DNA of 64,000 bases from Blakeslea trispora (GCA_025331445.1 JAIWNE010000045.1:170286-234285), one strand, 5' to 3'; positions 21,501 through 33,964 are shown, counted from the first letter of the stretch. The notes: generated by a model not told the origin, from the sequence alone. Program-made: numbers and translations.

Positions 21501-24500
21501 TGCAATGACTACTTCAAGTCTTACAGTCAAGCTCAAAAATTTTGCATCACAAGTTGACACTTTGCGATCTTTTGCCTCAAGTGAAATCATAACGCCTAAG
21601 CGTTCAAATGAAGATGAGATAGCTATGCCGACCAAAGTTAAAGACAAGACCATGAATTCGGTCATTCAAGATGTGGTTACTACTAGAATTGGAAGATTAG
21701 ATGAACTTGTTGAGAGCTTGTCTGCTTTGCTCAAATCTCAAGAGATTCTTACTCGACTGCAGTACATACTAAAGACGTTTGATCGTCAAGTTTTGGCTTG
21801 TAATACTTGGATCTCTTCTAGACGCGACATCCTGGAAAGAAGTGTGGATATTTTGGATGACACTCATCTCTCACTCGATATCAATCATCTCAGGGATGCC
21901 GTGAGTGAAGCTGACAGTATTCGGACAGCCATGGAAGCAAATGATAATCATTTTACTTTGCTTTGCAAATACAGAGATGAATACATACAAATCTTTGATC
22001 AACAAGGTCTTCTAGACGAGGAAGAAAAGAGTGAAAAGATGGCTGAGTATGATCAGGTTGTCGAGAGCTTTGAAAACATTCATCGCAAATGGGAAGATTT
22101 ACTTCTTGAAACAAAGGAAGTCTCAAATGCTTTATCACTTGCACTTTTGCCTGCCGAACTTAACAGCCGTATCAACAGTTTGATGGCTTCTTTCAAAGAA
22201 CTTCAGTCTCAAATTAAATCAATAGATGAAGAATCTGTTAACGACAATCAAATTAGCGAATGGCAAAAGCGAATTGACTTTTTAGAGTCTAAAGAATACG
22301 ATCGTCTCCATGTTGAAATGAAAGATTTCAATCACAATATCAGTGTTGACATGATTGAATCGCTTATGCAAAAACTGGATACTGCTGGTGAAACTGTGCT
22401 AGAGATTCGAGCAACACTCGCTAGTTTATACGATGTCATTAACGCAAGCCGTCTTCGAAATACTCATACTGAAAATTCAATCCTGTTCTATAATTCCGCT
22501 GAAAAACTTTGCACTGCTGTTTTTGATATACAAGAAGGAAAGTTCAAGACCATAACTGACAAACAGTTGTCTGAAGAAAGAGTTGCCCAGTTTAAGGAGC
22601 TGAATATTTGCCATAAGCAAGTGAAGGAATTGATTGTAGAGTGCCAGGGATTCTATGATGACTCATGCTCTTATTATACTGCAATCAAGGTCCAGGATGT
22701 AAATACACCAGAGTGCGAAACAGTTCAGCAAAAGGTCGAAGAGGTTTGGCAAACTACACAAAAAATTATTGCTGATTTGTCTGCCTTTGTTACAAGAACT
22801 TCAAAATGGATTGAAGGATGCGATGAGTTGGATAGGCTTCAAAATGCCCTGGATGCGCTTCAAATCGATGTTCAGAAGGCTGTGAGTGGTGATCAGCAGT
22901 TTTTCTCTCCACAGAACAGCAAGATGCACAAGTACGAAAGACAACTAAGCAAGCTATCTTTGAGCCATGAGGAGCTCGAATACACTGTCAACAACACCAA
23001 AGATTTATCTGAAGATGAACTTAACAAAGCAGGCTTCCTAGCCCGTAGTCAGCAAATCCGTGAATTGAAGAGCTCCATCCAGAATGTGTTGGACAAGAGA
23101 AGAACAGACAAAGAAAAAGCAGCTCTACTTGAAGCATTCAAGACTGAAGTCAGTCGCAATTCTAAGATTTGTGAAGATCAAATTTCTTATATCCGTCAGC
23201 AATCAATTGCTAATCCTGAGAACCATATCAAGAAGCTAGATTCCATCAACAATATTATCAACGTGTACAGTGCTGCTCTATCTCATATTCAAGACAACTA
23301 CAATGACAGTAAAGCGAAATATGATGGTGTCATCTCTGATTATGCAACAAAATTAATCAAGACTTACGATTATCCTCAAACTGAAATTGAAAATTGCAAG
23401 AATAGCGTAGATAAACTTCTTAATGATCTCAACAACGTACTGAGGATTGAACATGGATATATCACTTCGTTGAAGCTGTTGTCTCGTTTGGTTAAGTTTG
23501 ACAAGGAAATTAGCAGGTCAATTGTCGATCTTAAGGCAAGCGTATCGCGCTCTTACAACAGTGGTCGAACAACACCAAGAGGAACTCGTACTAAGGATAT
23601 GCCTGAGTTAAGAGATTTCATGCAACGCTATGATTCTATTGAATCGTCCGTTCAAGATTTCTATGACAAATGTAATGAATTGAAGAAGGGTATCAATAAG
23701 CGCATCAGCGTATCCAGAGTAAACGCTCTCAACAAAGCTGTTGAAAAGCGTAGAGAAGACATGAATAGAAAGTGGATCGAGATCAAATCCTCAGCAGACG
23801 AAACACGCGAAAGACTCAATATCATTCATAAGCGTCAAGCTTTGTCCAGCAAGCTTGCTGAGTCTCTTAAATTTGTTGATGACTTGAAAGATAGAATAGA
23901 AGTGTTGCAGTTGTCCGGAAAGAACATCTCTGTGGAAGAACAAGAACTGGATGAGATTCAAAAAGAAATTGACATTACACTAAAGAAGAATGCTACTGAT
24001 ATCGATATGTTGCTGAAAACCATCAGTCAAAGCGAAGTAACTTCTAATACAGGGGTTGAATCTACTCTGAAAAGTCAACGTGATAGATTGGTAAGATCTA
24101 TTGAAGAACTGTCTGAGTTGGTCAAACACCGTAGAAAGCAAGCACGTACAGAAGGAAGTATCACTGAGTTCTTTGGCATCATCAATCAAATTGATGTCGA
24201 GATAAAACTACTGTCTAAAGTAGTTGAAAAGACTTCGACTCAAAATGCCAGTGTGGTTGGATCAAGGTTTAACAAGACTGATTTGCAAACATTGCTCAAG
24301 ACACTGACTACAGCAGCAAAAGCAAGTGAGCCTCATATTGCTGAGTTACTTGCCAAAGCCAAATCTGAGTCCCAAAAGCAGTTCTTGGATGATAACGAAC
24401 GGGTAGCAGAACGCATAAAGAAAACAATGAAAGATTGGGCAGATATCCAGGCATCAATTTCATCAAGAGAAAAGGAATTGCAAACCTGCATCAAAGAACT

Positions 24501-25404
24501 TAATCATGAGTTTTTCACCAAACTAGCAATGGCCAAATCTGCACCTAAAGAAAGACGAACACGAAGAGGTAGCAAAGCAAACCCTAATGCCCAACTTCCT
24601 CCTTCTAGCGCGCGTAGTTTTAGATCATCAACCGTTTCTACCGAAATGAAGGTGACTTCGCCTACAAACTCTACTGGAAGAAAAGCGCGTACTCCTAGTA
24701 GCTCTTCAGGAAGGGCTACTCCTTATGTATCAGATCCTAAGAGCGAATTGGACATGCAACTGGGTAAGATTGTGAACGAAAGTCCATATCGTATGCGAGT
24801 TAAAAAGGTGCCTGGAGAAACTGGAAAGTATTGGTTTGGTGAAGATAATCCTCGACTTGTATACTGCCGCATTCTCCCAAGTAAAATGGTGATGGTTAGA
24901 GTCGGTGGTGGATGGGAAGAGCTATCTAAGTGAGTAGTACAATAACAAATCAAATACCTTTAACTAACAAAATTTCGGTCATATCACCTATATCATTTAA
25001 CTTTATAGATTTATGAAAGGTAATGTTATTATTTTGTATGCCTCATATATCAAAACTCACATTAATATTCCTTGACATGTATTTTAGATCATGGTCACAG
25101 CGACAACTTGGCTACAAAATCAGAAACTGGAGAGACACAATACTTGACGGTCGATACGTTCAATGACCCAACAAACAATTCACCTTCTTTTTCAGTAACT
25201 ACACGTAGCGGCTCGCCTATGGGCCCTGTCGTAGGTACTCCTATCATTAGACGAGGCAGCGGTGTTAGCAGCACTGTGACAAGCCGACTAGCAGGTTATG
25301 CTGAAGGTGGCAAATATATCAGCATCAATGAAGAAGGAAAGCAAACTACACTCAAAATGGTTAAAGCAGAAGATGGAACCAAGTTTTCATCAAACAGAAA
25401 ATGA
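15510..25404 (+). CDS. Spectraplakin-like actin-microtubule cross-linker (CH-CH, coiled coil/spectrin-like, GAS2)
   Basis: Four exons: 15510-16079, 16171-24929, 25009-25019 and 25088-25404 (9657 nt, 3218 aa). A Ser-rich head is followed by a first calponin-homology domain (about 68-184; RTLTKWINAQL, RDGKKLLKLLSVIS) and a second (about 242-358; ALLYWVRIQ, SWRTGVAFCLLIHRHNP). This is the tandem actin-binding module of alpha-actinin/spectrin proteins. An Asp run lies near 395, then about 2500 residues of heptad-rich helix with recurring IVWE and W-containing segments suggestive of spectrin repeats. A basic Ser/Thr-rich linker (about 2981-3047) precedes a GAS2 microtubule-binding domain (about 3062-3125: KYWFGEDN, VYCRILPSKMVMVRVGGGW). 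The domain is completed by the 11-nt exon 3 (KFMK), then DHGH. No EF-hands are seen before GAS2. The large exon is intron-free over 8.7 kb. Confidence 0.9.
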
Positions 25405-25691
25405 GACACTTAGAGTCTCACTGAAAAAAAAAAAAAAAAAAATAGAATATAAAAGGCAATTGCCTTTTGTACAGCAAAATCATCATACAAGCTAATGTTC
25501 AACTATCTATTGTTAAATATCTCAAAATATTTGTACCTGAATAATAAATACCATCTGTGAAGCATCATCCTCTTTTTTCATGTCTTCTTGAGTGGTCATA
25601 AAGAAACGTTTATCAAGATAAGGAAATCAACTTTTGGTTTATGTCTAACAAAAGAAATACAAATTTATTTTACAAAAAAAGAACAAGGGAT

Positions 25692-27954
25692 TTACAAATA
25701 ATCATAACCAGCACCACTTCTAACTTTCACATGCTTCTTTCCTTTTTTGTGCTTTTTGGAGCCTACACCTGCATCACCAAGATTGGCCTGTACCATAGCC
25801 ATACGCTCTTTTCGGCTCATTGGTAAGGGTGTGCCATCATCTGCAAGTACGCGCTGATGAGGGAACAAGGTTACACGGCCACCTGTCAATGAAGCACTGG
25901 CTGACTTTTTACCACTGACTTGAGGTTTAGAAAATTGCTTTTCAAAGAATGCTTTGTCTACAGCACTTGTCTTTGAGCCTGCTTGATTGGGTGTGCCATC
26001 TGCAGGTGCAACATAATTCAATGCAGTTGAAGGAACACGCGTTGTAGGGGCAAGTTTCTTAATAATTTTGAGTGCAGCTTCGTTGATTTCTTCGTTGAAC
26101 TCTTTTCCATCAATCCCAGGAGGAGGATGACAATACAAGAGTTTGCCCTATTTGATCATAGAAAAAGTTAGAATCTAGTCTATCAAATCTAGTGGTAGAA
26201 GAAAAAACTTACATTGACGTAGTCTTTAAGGATATAACGAGCAGCACGAGCTTCGTCAGGGTTACCTTGACTGGAGCGCACATAACCACGAGCAATAGCA
26301 TAAGTGGAACACAGCTCAGAGCCGGTAGGAATACCTGTACCTCCATCTTCAATAGGTACTGTACGAATACGAATACCATAAATGGTTTCAAGTACAGCCT
26401 TGGGAATACGTTGGGCAACAAGGCCACAAGGACCACTGTATTCACGCAGTTGATCAATAGGCAAAACACCATTACAAACTTGATCAGCCTTTGTTGTAGA
26501 GAAGGTGGGGAAAACAAGACCAGGACAATCACACAGAACGAGAGAGGGCGTCAAGTGGATTGTTTGGAAATGTTTTGTTTTACCAGGTGTAGATGACACT
26601 GACACTCGCTTTTCACCTATGATGGCGTTGATAGTACTAGATTTACCCACATTAGGATAACCTACTAAACCAATCGTCACTCTCTCAACTTCGCCATCCT
26701 CGTCTAAGAAAAAGCTGTTAGTTTAACATTCAATTGTTGTTTTATGTTCAAAGACTTTACTTGTTATCACAGGTGTGTGTGCAATCAATAAGTCCAATAA
26801 ATCGGTAGTAGTGCGAATACGAATGCGGTCATCAGTGTTCTCAAGTGAGGTCTTGGACAAACTTTCTACAACCTTATCTACAGATTTCTCTAATGGCTCG
26901 GTATCATCTTGCTTGTGATTTTCTTCTTGAACTTCTTGACTTATATCGGCATTCTCCTCTTTACTTTCTTCAATATCTAGTACTTCTTCTTCCTCTTCTT
27001 CTTTGGCATGGTTCTCCAAGCTTTTCTCTAACTCTTTGCGTTGTCTCTCTTCTTCCTCTTCTTCAAGTTTCTTGGCAGCAAGTGCGGCAGAAAAGAAAGT
27101 GTATCGAATGCCTTGAGAATCAAAGAAATCGGCCCACTCTGTTCTTTGTTTGTCTGTCAAGAAATCAGCCTTGTTGATCAACAAAAGATTAGCCTTGTTT
27201 TCATCCACTTCTTTTACGTATTTCTCCAAATCAGCTGATCTGAAAAGCATTGGATTACGAGCATCCACAATCTGTACAATTAGTTGAGAACGCTCAATTA
27301 CACGCCAGAGCTGGCGCCACACTTCCAAGTTCTTTTCAAAAGGAGTCAACAACAATCCTTCTTCATCTTCCAAGCGAGCCATGCTGCGGCGCCATTCCAA
27401 AAAGCTTTCTCTTTCGTTACGTTGTACTTGTTCGGCAGTCATTGATTTATCCCAGTGAGGTCGACGAGGAACTGATAATTTGTCGACATTAGCCTCTTGT
27501 TTCTCGATACGCTTCTTCTCTTCTGTTTCGTTCAAGAATGGGTTTTGATAATCGTTTTGTATGACCTTGACATTCAGACGCTCTGCAAAGAGATAAAAAA
27601 AAAAAGTCAGCCATTAGCTTTAATTGCTTATGCAGCATGCGTCTTTTCTTTACCAGCTGTGAAATCAGTTTCAGCAAGTGCAGCTGTACTCAAGAAAGCA
27701 TCTAGATCGTTTTCTTGAGTGATACTCTGCATCTTGACCCATTTGGGCTCATTTTCTATATCTGTTGTATGCTACGTAAGAAAATATAAAGTAGTTAGAG
27801 ACAATAGTCGATTCATATATCTCTATCCATACAGCTTAAAACCTAAATACTTTACAAGCTTTCCTTCATCAAGAGCAATAGCCTTTTGGCCTTGGAAACG
27901 AGACTTGATAACAGCTCTTCCGAGGGAGCTAGTTTGCTTCTTTTTTGCTGGCAT
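25692..27954 (-). CDS. LSG1: Large-subunit GTPase 1 (60S ribosome maturation)
   Basis: Five exons: 27954-27856, 27771-27654, 27582-26761, 26703-26213 and 26147-25692 (1986 nt, 661 aa; the yeast protein is of similar size). The GTPase is circularly permuted: the G4 motif NKAD (about residue 209) comes before G1 GYPNVGKSS (about 361) and G3 DCPG, the hallmark of the YlqF/YRG family. An acidic/Glu-rich insert lies between G4 and G1. The C-terminus is basic (SKKHKKGKKH). In yeast, Lsg1 is the cytoplasmic GTPase that releases the export adaptor Nmd3 from 60S subunits, and the same role is expected here. It is convergent with the spectraplakin-like gene (287 bp apart). Its introns are short with consensus donors. 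Confidence 0.94.
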
Positions 27955-28080
27955 AATTATTATAAATCAAAAAAAAAAAAGAAAGTAACAAACGAAAAAA
28001 TTGAAAAAAAAAAAAAAAAAAAAACTTAATGAATAAACTCAGAACCAAAGTAGTAAAACCCGTCACGGTGCCTTGTTAAG
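27955..28080. other. LSG1 upstream flank
   Basis: A short AT-rich stretch with A-runs near 27971 and 28004-28024. The 300-bp repeat begins directly after it, so the repeat sits about 130 bp upstream of the LSG1 start codon. Confidence 0.5.
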
Positions 28081-28380
28081 AGGGCAGATACTTTGGGTGT
28101 CCCTGAGTTTTAATAGAGACACCCAAGTTACTTGTGTGGAAAATGCCACTTACACTTCTGAACTGTTTAAGCTGTGCCATCCTCGTTTCTTCGTATTATA
28201 CATTGTCACTTGAAAATAACAATTTCTACACTGGCTACTTTGGAACGAAGTCATTTGATGGTGAGCATTCAGATAGTAGTGTGCTTGAGTTATAGGATGA
28301 GAAGCTCGGTGACTTAACCAAGTGTAATAATGACATTGGTTGGACTCTAAAAAGAAGCATAAAACAAGTTATGCGACTGT
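28081..28380 (+). repeat. Dispersed 300-bp repeat, copy 1
   Basis: It matches 42406-42704 over its whole length with over 90 percent identity by eye, in the same orientation, and both copies break off sharply at the same points (start AGRGCAGATAC, end ATGCGACTGT). Near its left end is a hairpin (TTGGGTGTC ... GACACCCAA, 28093-28126). The body reads like a protein C-terminus in one frame, but this copy has a one-base indel near 28211 that brings in stops. No terminal inverted repeats are seen. The origin is unknown; probably a fragment of a mobile-element gene. Confidence 0.8.
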
Positions 28381-28984
28381 TGTTTTTCTTCTTTTTTATC
28401 AATCATGTCCTTTGGATCTCCCGCCTAAACCAGACCATGTAATACATTGGCGTGGTTGTCGTATGGTTGATGTGCGTGCTACATATGCAGTTGTCATAGT
28501 CTGCCAACTTTGTTTTGTTGATTTTTTTCAAGCAATCTGTGTGTTGTAAGTAAGAATAGAAAAGACGAGAGAGACAGCAACTTAGTTCCCGGATTATCCT
28601 ATTCTTTTTGAGTGCTAAAAGAATTAGATCATCTACATCAAAAATAATGCAAAGATGACAAATGGATCACGGTTATCATTTTGCTTTAAGAGATTGTTTG
28701 CTTATAGGTTTCTGTAGGCTTGCTTAATTGCAGTTTTTGTTTTAAACACAGATCCCTTTGTCATGTTAAAAATGAAGTTTGATAACAACAAATAAGCTTT
28801 TTAGCTCAAACCTTATTTTTATTACGACAACTACCGGCTTTTTCGTTTTGTAAATAATAACTTATGAAGCATTGAAATGATTACACGAGAGCAGAGGATC
28901 TTTGTTGTGCATCCAGAGTGACCTTGGTAAAATCAGTACAAGTAGTCACCGATATCCGGTAGAACTGTTCGAAGATATCCTTCA
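28381..28984. other. Intergenic region between repeat copy and LINE remnant
   Basis: About 600 bp, AT-rich, with a 69-codon ORF starting inside the repeat (28340) that has no domain support. Nothing recognised. Confidence 0.4.
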
Positions 28985-29790
28985 AAGATCAATTGTCATG
29001 GACTACAATATCGTCGACAGATATCCCTGATTGAGCACTAAGAGTAGAAGCCAAGGTGCGGGCTTCGGGAATAGGAGTTCCTGGAGGGCAAGAAACGAAA
29101 TACATGACAGTATGGCCATGCTTGGCGAAATGCGATGACCCTCGTTGAGGAATTTAGAACACAGGGAATCGAGAGCTTGAAAGTATGACTTAGTAAGAGG
29201 GAGGAGGCGGAATACATGACTTAGCTGAGACAAAATGAGCGAGTTCAGCACAGTGGCACGGCCACGGATAGACAACCGACGTTGACCCTGTAGGAAACAT
29301 TGAGCGCGAATAGAAGCAAAGAGTTGGGTCATAAAAGTGTTGCACGGGATGTTATTGGAGCAAATAGAAAAACCTAGATATACAAGAGTAGAGTATGAGG
29401 TACGATCATGCCAGCTGGTTGCCTGAAGAGCATGTAAAACAGATTTTCAGTGGGAGTGGTCTACACCCGATAATGAAAAAGCTTGTGTTTTACCGTAGTT
29501 GAAAGCGGCGTTAGAGGCAGAGGAGTAACATTGTAATATTTGTTGAAGGTGAATAAAGTCGGTAGGAGAATGCAGGAAAACGAAAGCATCATCAGCATAA
29601 GCTAAAACCTTAACTGGAGGAGGTGAGACAAAAGATGGAGGGAGACTAAGGAATTGGTAAGCTGGTCGACGAAAAAGGTGGCAGGAGAAGGTGTCCAAGC
29701 CTCTGCTGCAAAATCAAAGCCACGTATAAATGGGTGCTGGATGATGGTACGTAGTAACGGATCGAAAACAATGTTGTAAAAGGCTTGATT
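28985..29790 (-). mobile_element. Truncated non-LTR (LINE) retrotransposon reverse-transcriptase remnant
   Basis: Read on the minus strand, pieces of a LINE reverse transcriptase follow in the right order but in different frames: FYNIVFDPLLRTI (about 29782), then the catalytic motif in VLAYADDAFVFL (about 29605), then YLGFSI (about 29370), then RRLSIRGRATVLNSLILSQL (about 29280). Frame changes and stops between them show decay. The 5' part, including any endonuclease and the first half of the polymerase, is missing, as is usual for 5'-truncated LINE copies. It is non-functional. Confidence 0.85.
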
Positions 29791-29990
29791 TACTTAGCTG
29801 TTCAAACCTAATTCTCTACATCAGCAGTAAGCTTAACGTCTCAAAGTGACTAAGAAGTTCTTAGCAAACCAGAGTAACAAATTTTAAAGTCTGCTGCTCT
29901 TGGAGGAAAAAAACTGAATGTCGGCTAGTAAAATAGGATTGTAGGTTAGCATTTATCAAATATGGGATGCAAGGAGTGTAATGGACTAGT

Positions 29991-30317
29991 ATGGATATGG
30001 GAGCTTTAATATACTATGGCGGTAGTACGCTATTTTCGGGCATTAATCGAAATCGATTTGACCCAACACATCCTTTCTGCTCTGCTCTTTCGTCTTTGAC
30101 AGCTCCCCTATATGTTTCGCACCACCAATATTTTATCCTATGTGCTGCAATTTGGTGTGCCCACTGGACTTTCATACTACAAGACATACTCTTCTCTGAA
30201 GAAACTGTATCGCCTTCAATAATCTTTCTTTCTTTTATTTACTTCCGAGCACACCTCTCTCTTGATGTGTGTCTCTTTCTCAATTATTTAAAAATATTCA
30301 TCAACAAAACTAAATAA
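29991..30317 (+). mobile_element. Possible second LINE C-terminal fragment
   Basis: A 108-codon frame whose middle (CAAIWCAHWTFILQDILF) resembles the Trp-rich C-terminal segment after the polymerase in fungal LINE proteins. It is on the opposite strand to the neighbouring LINE remnant, so it would be a separate insertion. There is no other domain, and the ends are not defined. It could be a chance ORF. Confidence 0.35.
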
Positions 30318-30921
30318 CTCTACACAGAAATCGATTTGAAGCAAAAAAAAAGCCAATATGAAGCACCAGCAGAAAACAGTTTGGTGATCAGCCCTCTCCT
30401 TTTTTTCTAATACTATAAAAGACATGCCAATAGTAAAGGCAGCAGGGCTTTCTGTAAAATTTATTCAGCAAGCTTGCAGGCTAGCAATTTTTGTAACTAA
30501 GGGTAACCTGAATGAGAAAGAGAAGGCCCCATTCAATTTCGGGGATGCTTTTTTGCAGATTATTTCAGCCTAGTGCTGTTCATCACTTACTCCGATAGAA
30601 GAAAAAGAAAAGTTAAAAAGTGCACGTGAGCAGTGAAGAGGTTTATCTCTTTTGAAACAAGCTAAAGTGTTAGGTATGTTGAATGATGCAATTGTTTCAT
30701 GCTCTATTTTGGAAGCAAGTTTCTCATGTATGAGCTTTTTTGGAGAATGTCTCTACTATTCTGTCAAATGAACCTTTGAAGCAGTTTTTTTTTCTCCTCA
30801 ACTTGAAAGGTGGAATTATTAATAAAAAAAAAAGTACAGAATTTATTTGTAAATTAAATTAGTCTAAAGAAAAGAAATGTATAGAACAAAGGGGGGGGGG
30901 GGGATGAATGTAAAAAACAGT
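30318..30921. other. 3' flank of PMA1 with a G13 tract
   Basis: About 600 bp with no supported gene. A run of 13 G at 30891-30903 lies about 19 bp beyond the PMA1 stop codon, so the transcript would carry C13 in its 3' UTR. Confidence 0.5.
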
Positions 30922-33900
30922 TTAACTGTTGTTGCCACCCAAAACTTGAGCAGCATGAGAAGTTTGTACAGAGGAGAAGCGACGCATTTCCTTGGGGTCC
31001 ATCTTCTTACCACTCTTGCCCATAATCTTATTAGCAAAGTTTTGAGGACGTTCCATAGAGCGCAAAGAGCGAGTACGGTTGGCATAAAGACGGCCAGATG
31101 TGCCAGAGACTTGAGAAGCACGACGAGAAGCAACAGCCTTAGCATCTTCAGGGTTGTTAGTTCTGGGTTCAAAGACACGTTGCATGGCGAACTTGATGAG
31201 ATCCATAGGAGCAAACCAGATAAAGTTCCAAACCCAGACAATACCAGCAATAGCCCAACCAGTACCTTGAATGCTAGTGAAGCCCCAGTTGGCATATACG
31301 GAAATAAACATAGCAATCAATTGAGCAATGATGAAGGAGCAGACAAGCAAGATGGAGGGACGTTCAGTGAAGAACCAACCACGAGAACGAGTGATGAAAA
31401 TCAAAGCTTGAGAAATAGTGGAGACTTGAAGGTAGACAGCAGAGTGAAGAACAAAATCGTTAGGGTCGTTGAATTCTTGAATACCAAACTTGTCTTGGAA
31501 GAAAGTTGTCTTCAAAGCGACAGCAACAAAGGCAACAGTAGAAGCAGTCAAATAAAGACCATAAACAATGGCATAAGAAAAGATTTCCTTCAAGTTCCAA
31601 GCATCAGGGAAAGGAGATGGCTTGACACGATCCTTTGAAATAGTCATAATAGTACCATCGTTGAGAATGGCAATAATCAAAATCATGAAAGGAGGGAAAT
31701 CAAATTGGAAGGCCCAGATAAGAATAGAGAAACCAACAACAACACGAATGGTAACAGAACAGGTGTAAATGGAGTAGTTACGCATACGTTGGAAAATTTG
31801 ACGAGAACCAATAATAGCTTCAACAATAGTAGAAAGACCAGGAGCAGTCAAGACAATATCAGCAGCAGAACGAGCGGCATCGGAGGCATCAGCTACAGCA
31901 ACACCAACGTTAGCCTTAGAAAGAGCAGGAGCATCGTTAACACCATCACCAGTCATGGCGACCATGTAGCCCATGTTTTGAAGACGTTCAACAATTTCAT
32001 ACTTGTGTTCAGGATAGACACCAGCGAAGCCATCAGCATGAAGAACCATTTGGTCGACATCAGTGTAACCAGAACCAGCAGGAGGACCTTCCTTCAAGGT
32101 CTTGGACAAGAACATGTTGTCACCCATACCAAGACGACGACCAGTTTCCTTAGCAATAGCAAGTTGATCACCAGTAATCATCTTGACAGCAACACCAAGA
32201 GCCAAAGAGCGATCAATAGTTTCCTTGGTATCAGATCTGGGAGGATCGTAAATAGGCAAAAGACCAACAAGCTTGAAGCCAATACCTTCACCACCAATTT
32301 CACCGCTAGGAATTTCATCAATAGCAACAGCAAGAGCACGAAGACCACGACGAGCAAATTCGTCAACATCATCGTTCAAAGCCTTAATGGTAGCATCGGT
32401 CTTGTCACGAGTACAGAGATCCAAAACCATGTGAGACATACCCTTAGTAACACGGTAGACCTTGTTTTCAGCAAGATCTCTGTAAGTGATTTCAGTACGC
32501 TTGATAACAGGGTTGAAAGGCTTGAATTCCATTTCTTCAATACCATCACGGGCCTTGGAAGGATCAGGCAAGGAGTTGACAATACAGAAATCAATAGCAT
32601 CTTGGTTTTCAAGACGAGAAGCAAAACCACAGAGCTTGATAACAAGATCACCATCAAATTCAGGAGCGTAAGTCTTAATAGTAGGCTTATCAACAATAAG
32701 CTTGTTTAAGGTCAAGGTACCAGTTTTGTCGGAACACAAGATGGTAACAGCAGCCATTTCTTCAATAGCAGTGATACGGGTAACAATAGCCATGTGGTCA
32801 GCAAGTTGCTTAGCACCGATAGCAAGGGTAACGGAAAGGACGGTAGGCATAGCAATTGGGATACCACCAATGAGCAATACAAGAATGTTGTCGATACCAC
32901 GTCTGTAGTCATAACGGAAAGCGGCATATTGAACAATGATGACAATAACCATAAAGATACAGATAGTACAAAGACAGAAATTACCAATCTTGGCCAAAAT
33001 AGATTGCAAGTGACCAACATCGTCACCAGCTTCACCTACAAGCTTAGCAGCACGACCGAAGAAGGTGTTGATACCGGTACCAATAATGACAGCTTCAGCT
33101 TCACCTTGCTTGACAGTGGAACCAGAGAAAACTTCATCACCAGCTTCCTTACCAACAGGCAAAGATTCACCGGTAAGAGCAGCTTGATCAATAGAGACAT
33201 CACCATGAGCCTAACAAAGAGGACATAACGAATATGGTTAGAACATGGGTTTTGTTTTAAACTTCTAATTTCTCTTTTTCCAAATCTTCCTCAATTTTTC
33301 CATCCATAAATTTCAAACTCAATCCGTGACTGAAAGAGAATATTACTTACAGTAAGCAAGCGACCATCAGCAGGAATAACGTCACCGAGCTTAACACTGA
33401 TAATATCACCGGGAACTAACTCAGCAGCTTCCATAGTCTTCCATTCGCCATCACGCTTAACCTTACATTCAGGAGCAAGAGAAGCCATCAGAGCCTTAAC
33501 AGCATTACCAGCTTGACGTTCCTCCAAAAAACCAATAGTAGCGTTAGCAAGCAACAAAAGAACAATACCAATGAAATCAGGGTAGTCTGGTGGCTTGCCA
33601 AAGCCGTTAGAAAGAGCAATAGCGACAAGAGCAGCGGCTTCCATAACCCATGAAAGAGGGTTCCACATAAAGCCCAAGAATTGCAAGAAAGGGTTGACTT
33701 CCTTGGTTTCGAGCTTGTTACGACCAAACTTTTCAGTACGCTTTTGAGCTTCGGCAGTAGTCAAACCCTCGGGTTGTGTTCTATGAAATAATGTTAGACA
33801 TTTGTAAGTGGTACATGTGTGACACAGAATACATACTGCAAAAGTTGCATGACATCTTGCTGCTCCATGGTAGAAAGATCATATTTCTCTTTATCGTAGA

Positions 33901-33964
33901 GTTCTTCAACAGTGATGTTGTGGAAATCACCAGTAATCTTGGCGTGAGGTTGTTCTTCAGCCAT
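30922..33964 (-). CDS. PMA1: Plasma-membrane H+-transporting P-type ATPase
   Basis: Three exons: 33964-33837, 33780-33351 and 33210-30922 (2847 nt, 948 aa; yeast Pma1 has 918). P3A-ATPase hallmarks are all present: TGES dephosphorylation loop (about 199-202), phosphorylated Asp in CSDKTGTLT (about 347), MITGDQ, and [20 protein letters not shown] of the hinge. Ten hydrophobic segments flank these. The C-terminus ([15 protein letters not shown]) is the Ser/Thr-bearing regulatory tail. It pumps protons out at ATP cost and so powers secondary transport. Codon use is strongly biased to a few codons (GGT, AAG, GAC, ACC), as in highly expressed genes. That bias also creates long antisense ORFs with no meaning. 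Confidence 0.97.

Noticed and set aside
28081..28380. The 300-bp repeat as a Helitron end
   Set aside because: The hairpin is near one end, but the terminal CTRR and an A/T insertion site are not present at the corresponding boundary in both copies.
31705..32709. Long plus-strand ORF (334 codons) opposite PMA1, with others nearby (30877-31638, 32794-33228)
   Set aside because: Antisense to a clear P-type ATPase. The strong codon bias of PMA1 avoids codons whose reverse complement is a stop, which opens the antisense frame. The product is Asn/Thr/Ser-rich and matches nothing.
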